From NCBI GenBank assembly GCA_950022295.1, contig OX465601.1, positions 112,487,501 to 112,551,500 of the forward strand: a DNA stretch of 64,000 nucleotides. Direction: 5' to 3'. Position 1 is the first letter of the stretch. Each line of letters begins with the position of its first letter. The translations under genes and the position numbers were made by a program. The DNA comes from Bromus sterilis. Its lineage: Eukaryota > Streptophyta > Magnoliopsida > Poales > Poaceae. Of the stretch, positions 11,193-22,353 are shown one piece after another. The notes beneath the pieces are model-generated. The model worked only from the letters and a program-made list of their open reading frames with translations, searched no databases and was not told the origin of the DNA.

Positions 11193-11680
11193 ATCTAAAA
11201 AAAGCCTAACGGTTTCTCACGGTCTTTCATCGCGTGTTTTGCAATCTCTTTCGTCAACCAACCTAAGGCCCATCCATCAGCCTAATTTCCTACTGTTAAC
11301 AATTACACTCCACCAATCAGTCATAATAAGCATGTACACATAGTTAAGAAACTATGCACACATAATTAGGAAACCACACATGCACAATTAATTGCCAACA
11401 AATTTCTTCACATTATAGTAATAAAATATCTCTACTATCTAAAAAAAGCCTATCGGTTCCTCACGGTCCTCCATCGTGTTTTGCCATCTCTTTCGTCAAC
11501 TAACCTAAGGCCCATTCATCAGCCTAATTTCCTACTGTTAACAATTATACTCCAGCAATCAGTCATAATAAGCATGTACACACAGTTAAGAAACTATGCA
11601 CACATAATTAGGAAACCACACACGCATAATTATTTGCCAACAAATTTCTTCACATTATAGTAATAAAATAAAGATAAATC
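11193..11680. repeat. Tandem duplication, 244-bp period
   Basis: ATCTAAAAAAAGCCTA starts at 11193 and again at 11437. The two units stay collinear through CCTAATTTCCTACTGTTAAC and AACAAATTTCTTCACATTAT with scattered substitutions. They are the 5' ends of two related Helitron-like copies or a head duplication of one. Confidence 0.8.
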
Positions 11681-11751
11681 ACAATTATTTTATACCAAAA
11701 TTCGCTACTATTTAAATACCATAAATATATAAATTATGCTCCCTTTGCAAC

Positions 11752-14700
11752 TGTGACGCCCCCAAAATCAGACCGTGTACAGTAATCATACACACAGGGT
11801 ACACGACTGAGATTAGGGTGCCACGGTGATAATATCACAGCACAACACTAAACACAAAAGGATAAACAAATATGTTACAGTAGAGGGGGTCACGCGGACC
11901 CGAATACATAAGTCATACAAGCCATAATATCTAAGTACAGACATAGTTAGTCAAGTTTTGCCTTAAGAAGGCTAGCACAAATCATATCAGAGATACAGAT
12001 CGAAAAGGCGAGGCCTCCTGCCTTGGATCCACCGAACTACTGGTCAACGGGGAACTCGACGTCGTAGTAGGCGCCTCCGGGGTACTCCTTCTCCTGGGCT
12101 CCAACGTCGGCTGCAGCGGCCGATCAGGAAAAACAGTAAAGGAAATAAAGCAGGTGAGTATCTAGTATACCCGCGAGTCTTACGTCCGCTACTAAGCATT
12201 ATGCATTGTATCAACGGAAAGAAGAGGCTGTATATAGTGGACTGAAAGACAGAAATCCAGAGCAAGGGTAAGAAGCTAGGCCTAACGAAGACTAGCATCT
12301 TCCGACAATGTCTTGCAGCATGAGGTAAGAATCAGCCAACAGTTCATATAAAGCATAAAGTAACAATGCAGCAGAATTTGCTGCAGCATTGTATAATAAT
12401 AAGTTGTACTCCCTCCATTCCACTATCTAATGCGTATTTAGTTCAGCTGCAATACCAATGCATGTGTTGGCACTTGTACTTTGGACACTGCTACCCCTCC
12501 ACTCACATTTCTACCAGAAGAGAAATTGGAGGGAATCAGGGGAGAGAACGAAGCGGCTGGGAGAGAGATGATACGCTGTATTGATTGACACGCCGCGCCA
12601 AGTGGGCCGATTGGTCTTTCGGTGGGAGGGTATACCTGTCTAGAATAGCTTTTGGCTGCAACCACACACTACATTTCGGAATTTTGGGAGAAAAACATTA
12701 CGCACTAGATAGTGGAACGGAGGGACTAATAATTAACAATGCCTCTGAGTTCACCTCCTCGACATCCCCGCGAGGATGAGAACCCGGAACCATACAGTTT
12801 AATAATAGTTTCTAGTGGTAAGATCCAGCTTCAGCATAAAGCGTCCTGTTACCGTGGACACGACTATTCGAATAGATTAATCTTCCCTACAGGGGTGCAC
12901 TTGTGTTACGCTACACGCACGGATCTCCAGGGTGGCGGGAACCTTGTTAGGGAACGCTCCACCGAGGCTATCCGACACTTCATAGCCCATCTTTCAAACT
13001 CAACAGAGAGGTCATCCGCCGGTCTAAATCCTAAGTACGCTGGGCCTTGGACCCCAACCCGAACGTACTCCTGCACGGTGCGTGGCTGGTCGGTGAAGTT
13101 AAAGCAAATCCAAATAAGACACCACCGCACGAGCAAATAAGACAACACCACTTCCCGGCGCAGGCCGCGGTACTGCTGACGTCTGAAGAGTCCTCGGACG
13201 ACACTAAGAAGCGGAGGAGCCCATAACTCGTAGTTCCCACGGGTAGGTAGTGCGTACATGGCATATAGCCAACTCAAGACATTCACTGAACCATTTAGCA
13301 ATTTTAATTAACCTGCGTGACAACCGTTATCGTTGCCTCGACTTAACCGACCCGCGGACAACGACAGCAGCCAGGACCACCAGTACATCGGTGCCTGCCC
13401 CGTCGTCCCACCAAGTCACTGCGGTTACCAACAAGGTGAACCGTCTCCTTACCTTGTCTCGCGTGTGCTCCTGGAGGAGCTCGACTTTCGTGGGTTGGTA
13501 ACTCTCGCGGCCAACGACCAGGGGCCAAGCACACCGGTACACTGGTCGTACCCTCCCTGTCGTCCCGTCGCAATACCTCTCGCGGACACCGTTGGGTCGC
13601 CCGACTTCTTACCTGAAGGACAACCGTTTACAGGACCCTATGGCGGCAAGACAAAGTGAGCCTCGAGTGGAGTACCAGGATTACTCCTGGATAGCTCACA
13701 CTTGAGGTGACTAGGCATAACCCAGATAGGGGCCTTTGGCGGTGTCTGCTTTGTACCGTACCTGTGCAGTTATAATATTTGAATCCGCGTTCACCCCCTC
13801 TGAGTGGTCACGACCCTCTATCTAATCCTAGCTAACAATGCGCAGGGCTCACTGCTGAATAATGCATAATAATAATAATAATAGGCAACATAGGATAAAA
13901 GAGATACATCAAGGGGAGACAAAAACAGGCTATGCAATTGAATAGGATTGTAATCGTAGCAGCAGCAGTAACAATGCCTAGTGCAAGAAAAATACGGAAA
14001 GATAGGCGATATCTGGGGAAGAGAATGGCTCTGCTTGCCTGGAAGCTCGACGGTAGGGGCAGGGTCGTCGACGAAGTAGTCGTACCCGGTAGCAGTGTAG
14101 TCGGCGGTAGCAGCAGGGTCTACCGAAGATTAAGGGGGGGAGGAAACAGTAAATACACAACAATAATATAAGAACATATTCATGACATGACAGATGAAAT
14201 GTTAACGGTGTTCTAACGCAGTGCAATGCACGTTGCTCGGAGCGGGAATTCATCCGGGGATGAACTACCGGCTCCGGGTGATTACCGGACAGGCTGTCCG
14301 GAGGGGGAGGGTTCATGCCGGAGGTGTCGTGGTCATCCGACAAAGATAAGGGGGGTTGTATCCATGTTAGTGGAACCATTCCGGACAACTTTCTTGTTCG
14401 AAATAAATTCATCCGGCAGGTTTTTACCGGCACCGGGAATTATCGACAAACAGCCCGGAGGGGGGGAATGTCGATGATCGGTGTGTTAGGGGGTTGGGGT
14501 AGACATACGGATAGCGTATCCGTATTTGTTATATTTTTCTAATCAACTTTCATGTATAAAGTTTTTGAATCCGAGTTACGGTTTAAAAGTTATTGAATTT
14601 CAAAGTTTTAAATCATTTAAATGATTTTCTGAATTTCTTTTATTATTTATTTAACATTATCCAGAACATTATCCAAAACAGTGCCTGACATGTGGGACCC

Positions 14701-16096
14701 ACATGTCAGCCTCTATTTATTTATAAAACATTTTATTAAATCAGAAAAGCCTCTGGACCCACATGTCAGCCACTGGAATTTCTTTTAAAATCTTAAAAAA
14801 ATCAAACTGACAAAGGGGGCCCAGGTGTCATTGACTCCAGTGCTAATTAAACTTGTTTTAATTAAGTTAAACGGCCAGGAGACCCACAAGTCAGAGACTG
14901 GGGCCAAAGTCATTAGGGCTAATTACCTAGCTGACGACGGGGGCCCACCGGTCAGTCTCACCGGAGTGCTCACCGGAGCCCGTCGCCGGCGAGGTTGATG
15001 CTGCCCTCGCTGTGGTGCACGGGAGGAGGCGCGGCTGGTACCAATCGACGCGGACGACCACGGGGAGGAGTTTGGTGGCGGTGCGGTGGCTTGGGGTGGA
15101 CGGGCACGAGCTCGAGCTCAACAATGGCGGAGGGGGTTCTCGGGCTGGTGGCGACGACGTCGCCTACGCGCACGGGTCGGGGAGTTCTAGGGTGCGCTCG
15201 GTGTCTGGAAGCGCACGGAGAAAACTGACGCGCTTGGCCACGGCAATGGCGACGGCGGCGCTTGGGAGTTTTTCCCCGAGGCGTGCGAGAAGAGGAGGAG
15301 GGGAAAGGGAGGGGGAGGGTGTCTAGGGGGTCAGGGGTGTCGCCCTTATCGCGTCGACGCCGGGAGGGAGCAGGTGGAGGCGGGGCCGGCCTGGCAGCGG
15401 CGTGCCCACGGCGGCCGCCGTACGGGAGCAGGTGGGAGCAGGTGGGGGAAGAAGACAAGGGGTGGGGTGGGCTGGGCTGCGGTGGGCCGTTGCTCAGGGC
15501 GATACTTCGTGATTTTCCAATTTTCTGTGTCATTTCTTTTCTGTATTACTCTTTTGGTAATTGTTTTCCAAGCTTAGGCAATTTTGTAAAATGTGTTTGG
15601 TGTCCCAATATTAGTGTAACATTATATATCAGTGCTACAAAAGTTTTTGCAGCAAAAGAAAATCATTAGATATTTCTTTTAAATATTAAATGCCCAAAGT
15701 AAGGGTTTTAACCTACCGTTTGAATTGTTTGGAATTTTCTATAACTTCAAAAATTTCCAAAGTTGGTCCAACATAATTATAATGATTTTAGGCAATTTAC
15801 AAAAATAGTTTCATGATTTTTGGAACAAATTTATTGGAACACTTTTGTTTTATTTTTCATTCAAAGAAGTTTCAACTAGGGATTTGGTTTGTTAGATGAG
15901 CAAGGTGCATTTGGCTTTGGGTTTTGATCCCAAGGGCTCAAGTACATGGTGCATGGGGTGTTGATCAACCACAACAAGGTTTGATCATTAGCATCACAAA
16001 GTTTTATCAAGGACAAGGGAGATCAATCAGTGATAATCCAACAGTGATGATCAACAGTAAGGATGATTACTGTTACAAGCAACTGAGGGTGTTACA
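11752..16096 (-). mobile_element. Solo LTR related to element A, 4.3 kb
   Basis: On the minus strand it runs from TGTAACACC (16096) to GGGGGCGTCACA (11752), the same ends as the LTRs of element A. GCAAC flanks both sides (11747-11751 and 16097-16101), a perfect 5-bp target duplication. No internal domain, PBS or polypurine tract is present, so it is a solo LTR made by LTR-LTR recombination. The outer parts resemble the A LTR closely, for example 13330-13440 against 26930-27040. The centre (about 14600-15600) has diverged much more. ORFs inside are GC-rich LTR sequence, not genes. Confidence 0.9.
12409..12726. mobile_element. Stowaway-type MITE inside the solo LTR, 318 bp
   Basis: The ends CTCCCTCCATTCCACTATC and GATAGTGGAACGGAGGGAC are inverted repeats, and TA lies on both flanks (12407-12408 and 12727-12728). 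The interior has no coding sequence. The insertion is absent from the A LTRs, so it came after the families separated. Confidence 0.85.
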
Positions 16097-16722
16097 GCAA
16101 CGCATGTGCATTGTCCTAGTATAATATTATATTAACATGTAAATAATGTACTTATCGTACTCATGTTTTGGGAGTCATATGTATCATCATTTAATTTAAA
16201 TATTCAGCTATCCAAATCTTCAAGGATTCTCTATGCTTTGCTTTAATCCTATGATTCAGTAAAGAAATATTATTCTTGAGGCATCTTCTTCAATTGATGA
16301 TGTGATGAGGTCTATTATGGAAGATAAGATTGTTTCATGCTCCCATAATAGTGATTTCTTTTGATATCTGAGTGGGGAGTGCATGCCTGTTATTCATCAC
16401 TTCATCATATATAGATATTCCTCTGTTTCTTTCATTGGTAATGGAAACTTAGAAACCAAGAGCAAATGGACAATCCCAGATGAGGTGTTGTGATGTTTCT
16501 TCTGTTTGTAGGTTGCATAAGACACAATTGTATGATGGAACATGAAATGATTTCCTATGAAGTAGGTCTCTTGTGTTGATTCTATCCAGAATGAGCATCC
16601 AAAATAAAATCTTATCCCTCAACATTGTAGCATTCTTCCATAAATGTCTTAAGATGGGGGTGTGATTGATCCTTTAAGAAGTATTTCTTGTAATGTTTTA
16701 TGAATGAGAAACCTTTGCCAGC

Positions 16723-17061
16723 TTTATTGAGACTCCACTGATCAGGTTGATTGATGAATTGAATTGTTTCAAAACTCTGTTGGAAAATGGTCAGCTGTTG
16801 ATATGCTTCTTCTGAGAGGGCAGTGTGGAAACCCTCTAATATGTCATGATGATGTGAGAATTCCTCAAGTGTATAGTTGGGATTCCTCACAAATGAAAAT
16901 AGTTCAGGGTGCACATGTTTGAGAAGTCCATGACCCCAATCATCATGCCAAAGTTGAATAGAATTTCCTTTACCAAAACAGCAAGAGTTCCATTATTTAT
17001 ATGTTGCGGCCAATTTTAATATGTTCCTCCACCAAAATGACCCCACTGGTCTATCAGATAT
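16723..17061. repeat. Direct duplication of LINE sequence, copy 1 (339 bp)
   Basis: It matches 17714-18052 with few substitutions, running from TTTA.TGAGACTCCACTGA to TCTATCAGATAT. Both copies are 339 bp. The two copies bracket the remorin fragment exactly. One copy would be enough for a continuous LINE ORF2. Confidence 0.9.
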
Positions 17062-17713
17062 CAGATATGCTACATCTCTACTGCACGCAGTGTCTCTCAT
17101 TTAAGCCTTCCTTTTTTGCTTTCTCGTGTCACCCAGGGCCGTGAAGTTGCTAGCGGATATCACCTCGTGGGAGAACTCCAAGGCGGCGGAAATGGAAGCC
17201 GAGCTCAAGAAGATACATGTAAGTTAGACATGTGAAGAAACTGAAATATTACAAGTTCCCACTTACCAAAGCCTATTACTGACTGTCGCGAAACATTGCT
17301 GGGGGCACGTACGCGCAGGAGCAGCTGGAGAAGAAGAAGGCGCGCTCTTTGGAGAATCTGAAGAACAACGTGGCGATGGTGCACAAAGAGGCGGAGGAGA
17401 AGCGTGCGGCGGCGGAAGCTCGGTGCGGTGAGGAGATTGTCGCGGCGGAGGAGGCCGCCGCCAAGTACCGCGCCAAGGGGGAGGCGCCAAAGAAGCTGCT
17501 CTTCAAGGCCTTGAGAGGATAGCCGGTAGCTGGCAGCGGCTTCGAAGACAGTACTCGTTGCTTCTTCAGCTTCTCTCTGTTTGACCGTTGTATTGTCTGC
17601 TGGTTATTTCTGCATCACCTTTGTGTTTATACGTGGATGTGGTATTAGTTTGTATGATATCATCAGTTGTATCGTCATGTTAATTTGTGGGATACCGGGA
17701 TTATGTGTAAAGA
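17062..17713 (+). pseudogene. Truncated remorin copy (exons 4 and 5)
   Basis: This is a DNA-level copy of 10257-10975 from the remorin gene, in the same orientation. It keeps the end of intron 3 (with an internal deletion of about 80 bp), exon 4 (17137-17218), intron 4, exon 5 (17319-17522) and about 190 bp of 3' flank. Retained introns rule out a retrocopy. Exons 1-3 and the promoter are absent. The preserved exons stay open with intact splice sites. The substitutions seen include Val to Leu and Lys to Asn in exon 5 (SLENLKNN instead of SVEKLKNN). It is not expected to make a functional remorin, though a helix-only peptide from a chimeric transcript is conceivable. Confidence 0.93.
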
Positions 17714-18052
17714 TTTACTGAGACTCCACTGATCATGTTGATTGATGAATTGAATTGTTTCAAAACTCTGTTGGAAAATGGTCAGCTGTTGATATGCTTC
17801 TTCTGAGAGGGGAGTGTGGAAACCCTCTAATATGTCATGATGATGTGAGAATTCCTCAAGTGTATAGTTGGGATTCCTCACAAATGAAAATAGTTCAGGG
17901 TGCACATGTTTGAGAAGTCCATGACCCCAATCATCATGCCAAAGTTGAATAGAATTTCCTTTACCAAAACTGCAAGAGTACCATTATTTATATGTTGCGG
18001 CCAATTTTAATATGTTCCTCCACCAAAATGATCCCACTAGTCTATCAGATAT
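17714..18052. repeat. Direct duplication of LINE sequence, copy 2 (339 bp)
   Basis: This is the second copy of 16723-17061. It continues without a break into the upstream part of the LINE ORF2 relic at 18053, so it is the copy in its original context on that side. Confidence 0.9.
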
Positions 18053-18505
18053 AAATCCCTTGTTATACTATGTGTTCAATATGAGCTGAACCCAAGGCAA
18101 ATCTTGACAGTTCATGAATTTATACATGTGTTTCATGAGCATACATTTATTATGTAGAGTAAGATCCACTACACCTAATCCTCCTTGAGCCTTTGGTCTA
18201 GCTACTTTGTGCCATGCAACAAGAGCAGTGCCTTTGTCTTCCATGCCATACTTTCTCCAGAAGAAATGGTTGATGTTTTTGTTGACCTGCTCCATAATAC
18301 TAGCAGGTATAGGAAGAGTGTTCATGAAGTATGTTGGTAGACTAGAGAACATTGATTTAATGAGCGCCAACTTCTCTCCATATGATAGAAGAGTGGAGCA
18401 TCAAGATAGTCTTCTGTCAATCCTCTGAATGATGGGCATGAAATCTTATTTTCTTGGTTTGTTTGGGTCTGATTGAGGAGGAATAGAGGAATCGGTTTTT
18501 TCAAT

Positions 18506-19086
18506 TAGATCGGAGCAAGCTTACACATGTGTCTCCCCTAAACACATTAGGAAGTCAGGGGAGACATTTTAGCCATGACATTAGTCTCGCTCCTCTCCTT
18601 CACCGCCCAAAGAGCAATGCTACATTCATGGAGGATTACGGGGTTTTATGGAGTTAGTTTTGATTAGGCTGGATTTGATTGGATTAAGGAAAAATGAGAG
18701 CGCCTAGCAAGGGGGAATTCAGGGGGAATGATAGTGATTTGAGGAAAGGCCCCGTAACAGCCCCGTATAACCCCGTTGGTTTAGCATCTTTGCTTCCCAA
18801 ACCTTACCTCTCCCTCACTCTCATCGTTCCTTTTGTATCAACGATGGTCGATTCACCACCGCGTCGCTCGAATCCTTGCATGGACGATGGTAGCAACACG
18901 AGCGCTAGATCGATGGCATCATGGATTGATTGTGCATCCCCTCGCATATGCAGAAGATGCTAAAGGCCCCTTAACCCATCTACACGAGGTCACGATCAGC
19001 GGTTGTCTACCACCAATCGGCATTGGGTAGTTCTTCTGTTGCGGTAATGGGGCTAGGGGTTACTGGTATCGGCACATCGAACGCAA
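18506..19086. other. Unassigned spacer
   Basis: About 580 bp lie between the LINE relic and the next LTR. Short ORFs at 18694-19030 show no motif. GATTACGGGG and CCCCGTAACAGCCCCGTA recall degenerate transposon ends, but I cannot assign the stretch. Confidence 0.3.
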
Positions 19087-19659
19087 TCGATACGTCCCAA
19101 ACGTATCTATAATTTCTACTTGCTCCATGCATGTTTTGTGTGATATTGCTATGATCTAGATACACTTTCATACACTTTTGATCATATTTGGACTCACTTA
19201 TTAACTCAGTGCACCACAGTGCCAGTTCCTGTTTCCTGCTGTTTTTCTATTTCAGGTTTCCCCCATATTAAAAGTGCTCCAAAAATTCGGGAAAAATCAG
19301 ATAAAAAATCAGCGTACGGGAACCTTCCAGAATCACCTGGGTGGGGCCAGAGGGCCACCACCAGGGACCCAAGCGGCCACCTGGCGCGGCCTAGGGTCTG
19401 GCCGGGGGGGCGCCTGGATCCCTGGTGGCCCCCCTGGCTGCCCCCCTTCGCCTATTTAATCTCCGTGACGCGAAACCCCCGAAGACAGAACCCTTTTTCG
19501 CGATCTCGCCTCTGTTCCGCCGCCGCCGCGCTTCCAAGATTGGGAGCGCCAGAAAACTTCTTCCCGTCACCCTGCTGGAGGGATGATTGACCTCCGGGAG
19601 CTTCCCATCCACCATGGACACTTCCCAAATGTGTCGTGAGTAGTTTCCCTTGGACCATG
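19087..19659 (+). mobile_element. Partial family B LTR, outermost nest layer (left part)
   Basis: The sequence from ATACGTCCCAAACGTATCTA onward is the plus-strand version of the B LTR, about 570 bp, clearly more diverged than the two LTRs of B. It stops at CTTGGACCATG, where element C is inserted. The continuation CCATGGGTCCGTGATCAGTA is at 46319-46343. Confidence 0.85.
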
Positions 19660-20105
19660 TGACGAGGGGGTGACTCCACGACTCCTACAGATAGGCCTAC
19701 CCAGTGTCCCTGGAGATAGAAGGCCAATGAAGACTCGCCTGGACCCGCCTTGGCCCGTTAATTGGCACCGACGTAGGAGTCTGCGACTCACAAGGAAGGT
19801 GCGAAGACCTGTCGTACGGAGCAAGCTAAGGTTAGAAAGCTTACCTGTAAACGTAGATGAACGCCCCGAGACCTAGCCCAGTATATAAGGGCTAGGAGGG
19901 ACGACGCCAAAGCCATCGGATATCATCTGTAACCCTAGCCCTGAGCGCTCCAGCCTTGGCATCCACTGTAATCGCATCTCCCTCATAAAAAATATTGAGC
20001 AGGAACGTGTCCTCTTGTTTGCCGACGAGCTATCGTCCAACCTGTGCCTCTCATGACTAACCCAGGGTCCCTGACCATGGGATATTCCGGGGTTGATCCC
20101 CGTCA
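19660..20105 (+). mobile_element. 5' LTR of element C
   Basis: This 446-bp LTR (TGACGAGG...CCCCGTCA) differs from the 3' LTR by scattered substitutions, such as C/T at the fourth base and T/C at CTCCACGA / CCCCACGA. A TATA-like TATATAAGG lies near 19881. Confidence 0.92.
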
Positions 20106-20106
20106 A

Positions 20107-20123
20107 TTGGCGCCGTCTGTGGG
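20107..20123 (+). other. Primer binding site of element C
   Basis: TTGGCGCCGTCTGTGGG begins one base after the LTR end. It is the usual PBS type of grass Tat-group Gypsy elements. Confidence 0.85.
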
Positions 20124-20131
20124 AAGGGATC

Positions 20132-20744
20132 ATGATCTCGACGGTCCCGTCTTCAGCAAGCCACAACTCAAGGGGAAGGACCAGATCTAGCCCACTCGAA
20201 GGATTCAAGATCACGGCGAACATCTCTGTCACCCCATCAAGATCACTCGGGTTACAGCTGTGCCAAGACCGATACTACGGTAACGGCCAAGTGCAGCGTC
20301 AGCAGCAAAGGAATCGACGACCCAGAAGAACGGCGAGAGGCCTCTACGAAGGAACTCCACTCGACGAACCGCGACGCGCAGCGAAGGACTCACAAATCTT
20401 CCGACAACCCACCGCCGCCCGGGCACCCGCCGCACACCAAGACGATGACTACGAGATCGAAACCAGCGATCAGCAGAACCATCGCCAAGGAAGAAGGAAT
20501 CGACGACCCAAAAAGCGCGCACGGGAGATCTACGGCGAGGCCCCACTGAACGAGCCACGTCACGCAGCCGAGAAACCGACTGCCACTCGACGACACGCCG
20601 TCGCACGAGCACCTGACGCCAGCAAGGACAGCGACTCTGAGACACCAGTGGGCAAGTACTACCACCCAGATCGAAGGCCAGATGAATTCGCCAACCTCAT
20701 CAAGAACCAAGATACGAGTCGAGGAATCGAAACCGACCCTCGCT
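20132..20744 (+). pseudogene. Gag-region ORF fragment of element C, with duplicated module
   Basis: The frame opens at ATG 20132 just after the PBS and is open to the B insertion at 20745. It then reads into the B LTR to a chimeric stop at 20791. The fragment is basic and low-complexity. Two similar modules of about 55 residues follow each other: QRNRRPRRTARGLYEGTPLD with DEPRRAAKD, then RRNRRPKKRAREIYGEAPLN with NEPRHAAEK. No zinc knuckle or capsid core is visible. After the insertion the sequence enters RNase H almost at once (40014 onward), so the rest of gag, protease and RT had been deleted. Confidence 0.6.
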
Positions 20745-22353
20745 TGATGGCTTCTCGCCCCTTCGTTGGTTACCCCAAGTGGAAGGTTTAAGATGTAGTG
20801 CAGCAGTAGTTTTCCCTCGGTGAAGATACCAAGGTTTGTCTCCAGTAGGACTCCAGAGATGATAAGTAGGTGTCTGCGGCGCAACTGACGCGGACCTGCA
20901 CACAGACACAGATAACTTTGTTCCCAACGAAGTTCAGAGAGGTTGTCAATCTCTCCGGTCTTGTTGTTCACAAAGGATAAAACGCAAGGGATAATGGTAG
21001 CAAGTAAAAGCAGTAAAGTAAATATAGCTTGGAAACAGTAATGAGGATATGGACCGGGATACGTGATGTTCACTAGTGATGTCTCTCTCCCAAAAGACGA
21101 TAAAACTGCTATGCGAGGTAAACAAATTACAGAAGGGCAATTGAGAGGATTATAAACGCACCGCAATGCTAACTATGCTACAAAAGAAAGGAAGAGGCTC
21201 AAAAGCACGGGCAGTACGCCAAAATAAGTAGACCGAAATCCATCTGCATCTACTACTAATCATCCACCTTGAGATATCTATCCATAACATCTCGTTGGTA
21301 TTAAGTTGCGAGCCTTGTAACCGCAGTTATAAGCATTAAAAAGAACTCTGCGTAAAGTAAACAATCCTTGTAACCGCAGTTATAAGCACCGTTGTTTTCC
21401 CCCTTGTGGCAACAACACATCCCCTAGACTCATGTTTCTGTCACTCAAGCATGTCATCGGGGGGGGGGGGCATGAACCCACAGTCTAGCACAACGTTCCC
21501 TCTTGGAGTCACTACCTACTACTTGGCCAAAGAAATAAACAACAACGGAGAACATGCAAGAATTACTTAGGAACAAAAATATAAGAGATAAAAACCAAAT
21601 ATATTACTCTATCACAATCTGAACATAATCTCATAATCCATCAGATCCCTCCAAACTCAGCATAGCAACAGCAGAAATATTACAAAGGTGCCTCGATCAT
21701 GTAGGGCAGCTCACGAGGTCTAAACAATGAAGATCAAAAAGGGGAGGAGAACATCACATAGCTACTGATCACGGACCCATGGTCAAAGGAAAACTACTCA
21801 CGAGACATCCGGGGAGCATCCATGGTGGAGAGGAGACTCCCGGAGGTCAATCCTCCCTCCGGCAGGGTGCCGGGAAGAGGTCTTCTGGTGCTCCCGATCT
21901 CGGAAGCGCGGCGGCGGCGGAACAGAGGCGAGTTTGCGGAATAGGGTTCTCCTTCTGGATTTTTCCCGTGACGGAGAATAAATAGGCAAAGGGGGGCAGC
22001 CAGAGGTGGACCAGGGGCCCCAGGCGCCCCCTGGCGCGGCCAGGGGTGGGGCCGCGCCGGGTGGCCGCCTGGGCCCCCCCTGGCTCCTCTCTGGCCCCTC
22101 CCGGGCTCTTCTCGAAGCTTCCTGTACGCTGATTTTTCCTGTATTTTTCCCGGAATTTTTCTGGCACTTTTTATATGGGGGAAAACTGAAATAGAAAAAC
22201 AGCAGAAAACAGGAACTGGCACTGGGGTGCACTGAGTTAATAGGTTAGTCCGAATATGATCAAAAGTGTATGAAAGTGTATCTAGATCATAGCAATATCA
22301 CACAAAACATGCATGGAGCAAGCAGAAATTATAGATACGTTTTGGACGTATCA
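20745..22353 (-). mobile_element. 3' LTR of element B
   Basis: It is 1609 bp and very similar to the LTR at 38422-40013. On the minus strand it starts TGATACGTCCAAAACG and ends AAGCCATCA. A G-run of 12 (21459-21470) is 13 long in the partner. The strong similarity of the LTRs indicates a fairly young insertion. Confidence 0.92.

Larger units (their letters stand above)
11185..16119 (+). mobile_element. Helitron-like repeat, split by a solo LTR
   Basis: The outer parts are 11185-11751 and 16097-16119. Without the LTR, the tail reads GCAACGCATGTGCATTGTCCTAG followed by T, a Helitron-type 3' end with the GCAACGCA motif of many plant elements. Two 5' ends are present: TCTTTATTATCTAAA at 11185 and A|TCTCTACTATCTAAA at 11429. 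The second could be the true start, with the first being a second element or a tandem duplication. Confidence 0.55.
16121..18505 (-). pseudogene. L1-type LINE ORF2, C-terminal relic
   Basis: Read on the minus strand from about 18500, the relic gives the part of ORF2 downstream of the RT core: SMFSSLPTYFMNTLPIPASI, INHFFWRKYG, VARPKAQGGLGVVDL. Lower down comes the zf-RVT type end (KILFWMLILDRINTRDLLHR, then C..C spacing, ETSQHLIWDCPFA) at about 16610-16440. Stops and frameshifts are scattered throughout. The RT catalytic core is missing, so the relic is 5'-truncated. It is interrupted by the remorin copy at 17062-17713, with 339 bp of its own sequence duplicated on either side. No poly(A) tail is visible at the 3' end near 16121. 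Confidence 0.8.

Noticed and set aside
15262..15669. GC-rich ORF cluster on both strands at 14970-15670
   Set aside because: It belongs to the diverged centre of the solo LTR, with no motif and mutually overlapping frames.
17137..17522. Second functional remorin gene
   Set aside because: It lacks exons 1-3, promoter and start codon and is embedded in a LINE relic, so it is recorded as a pseudogene.
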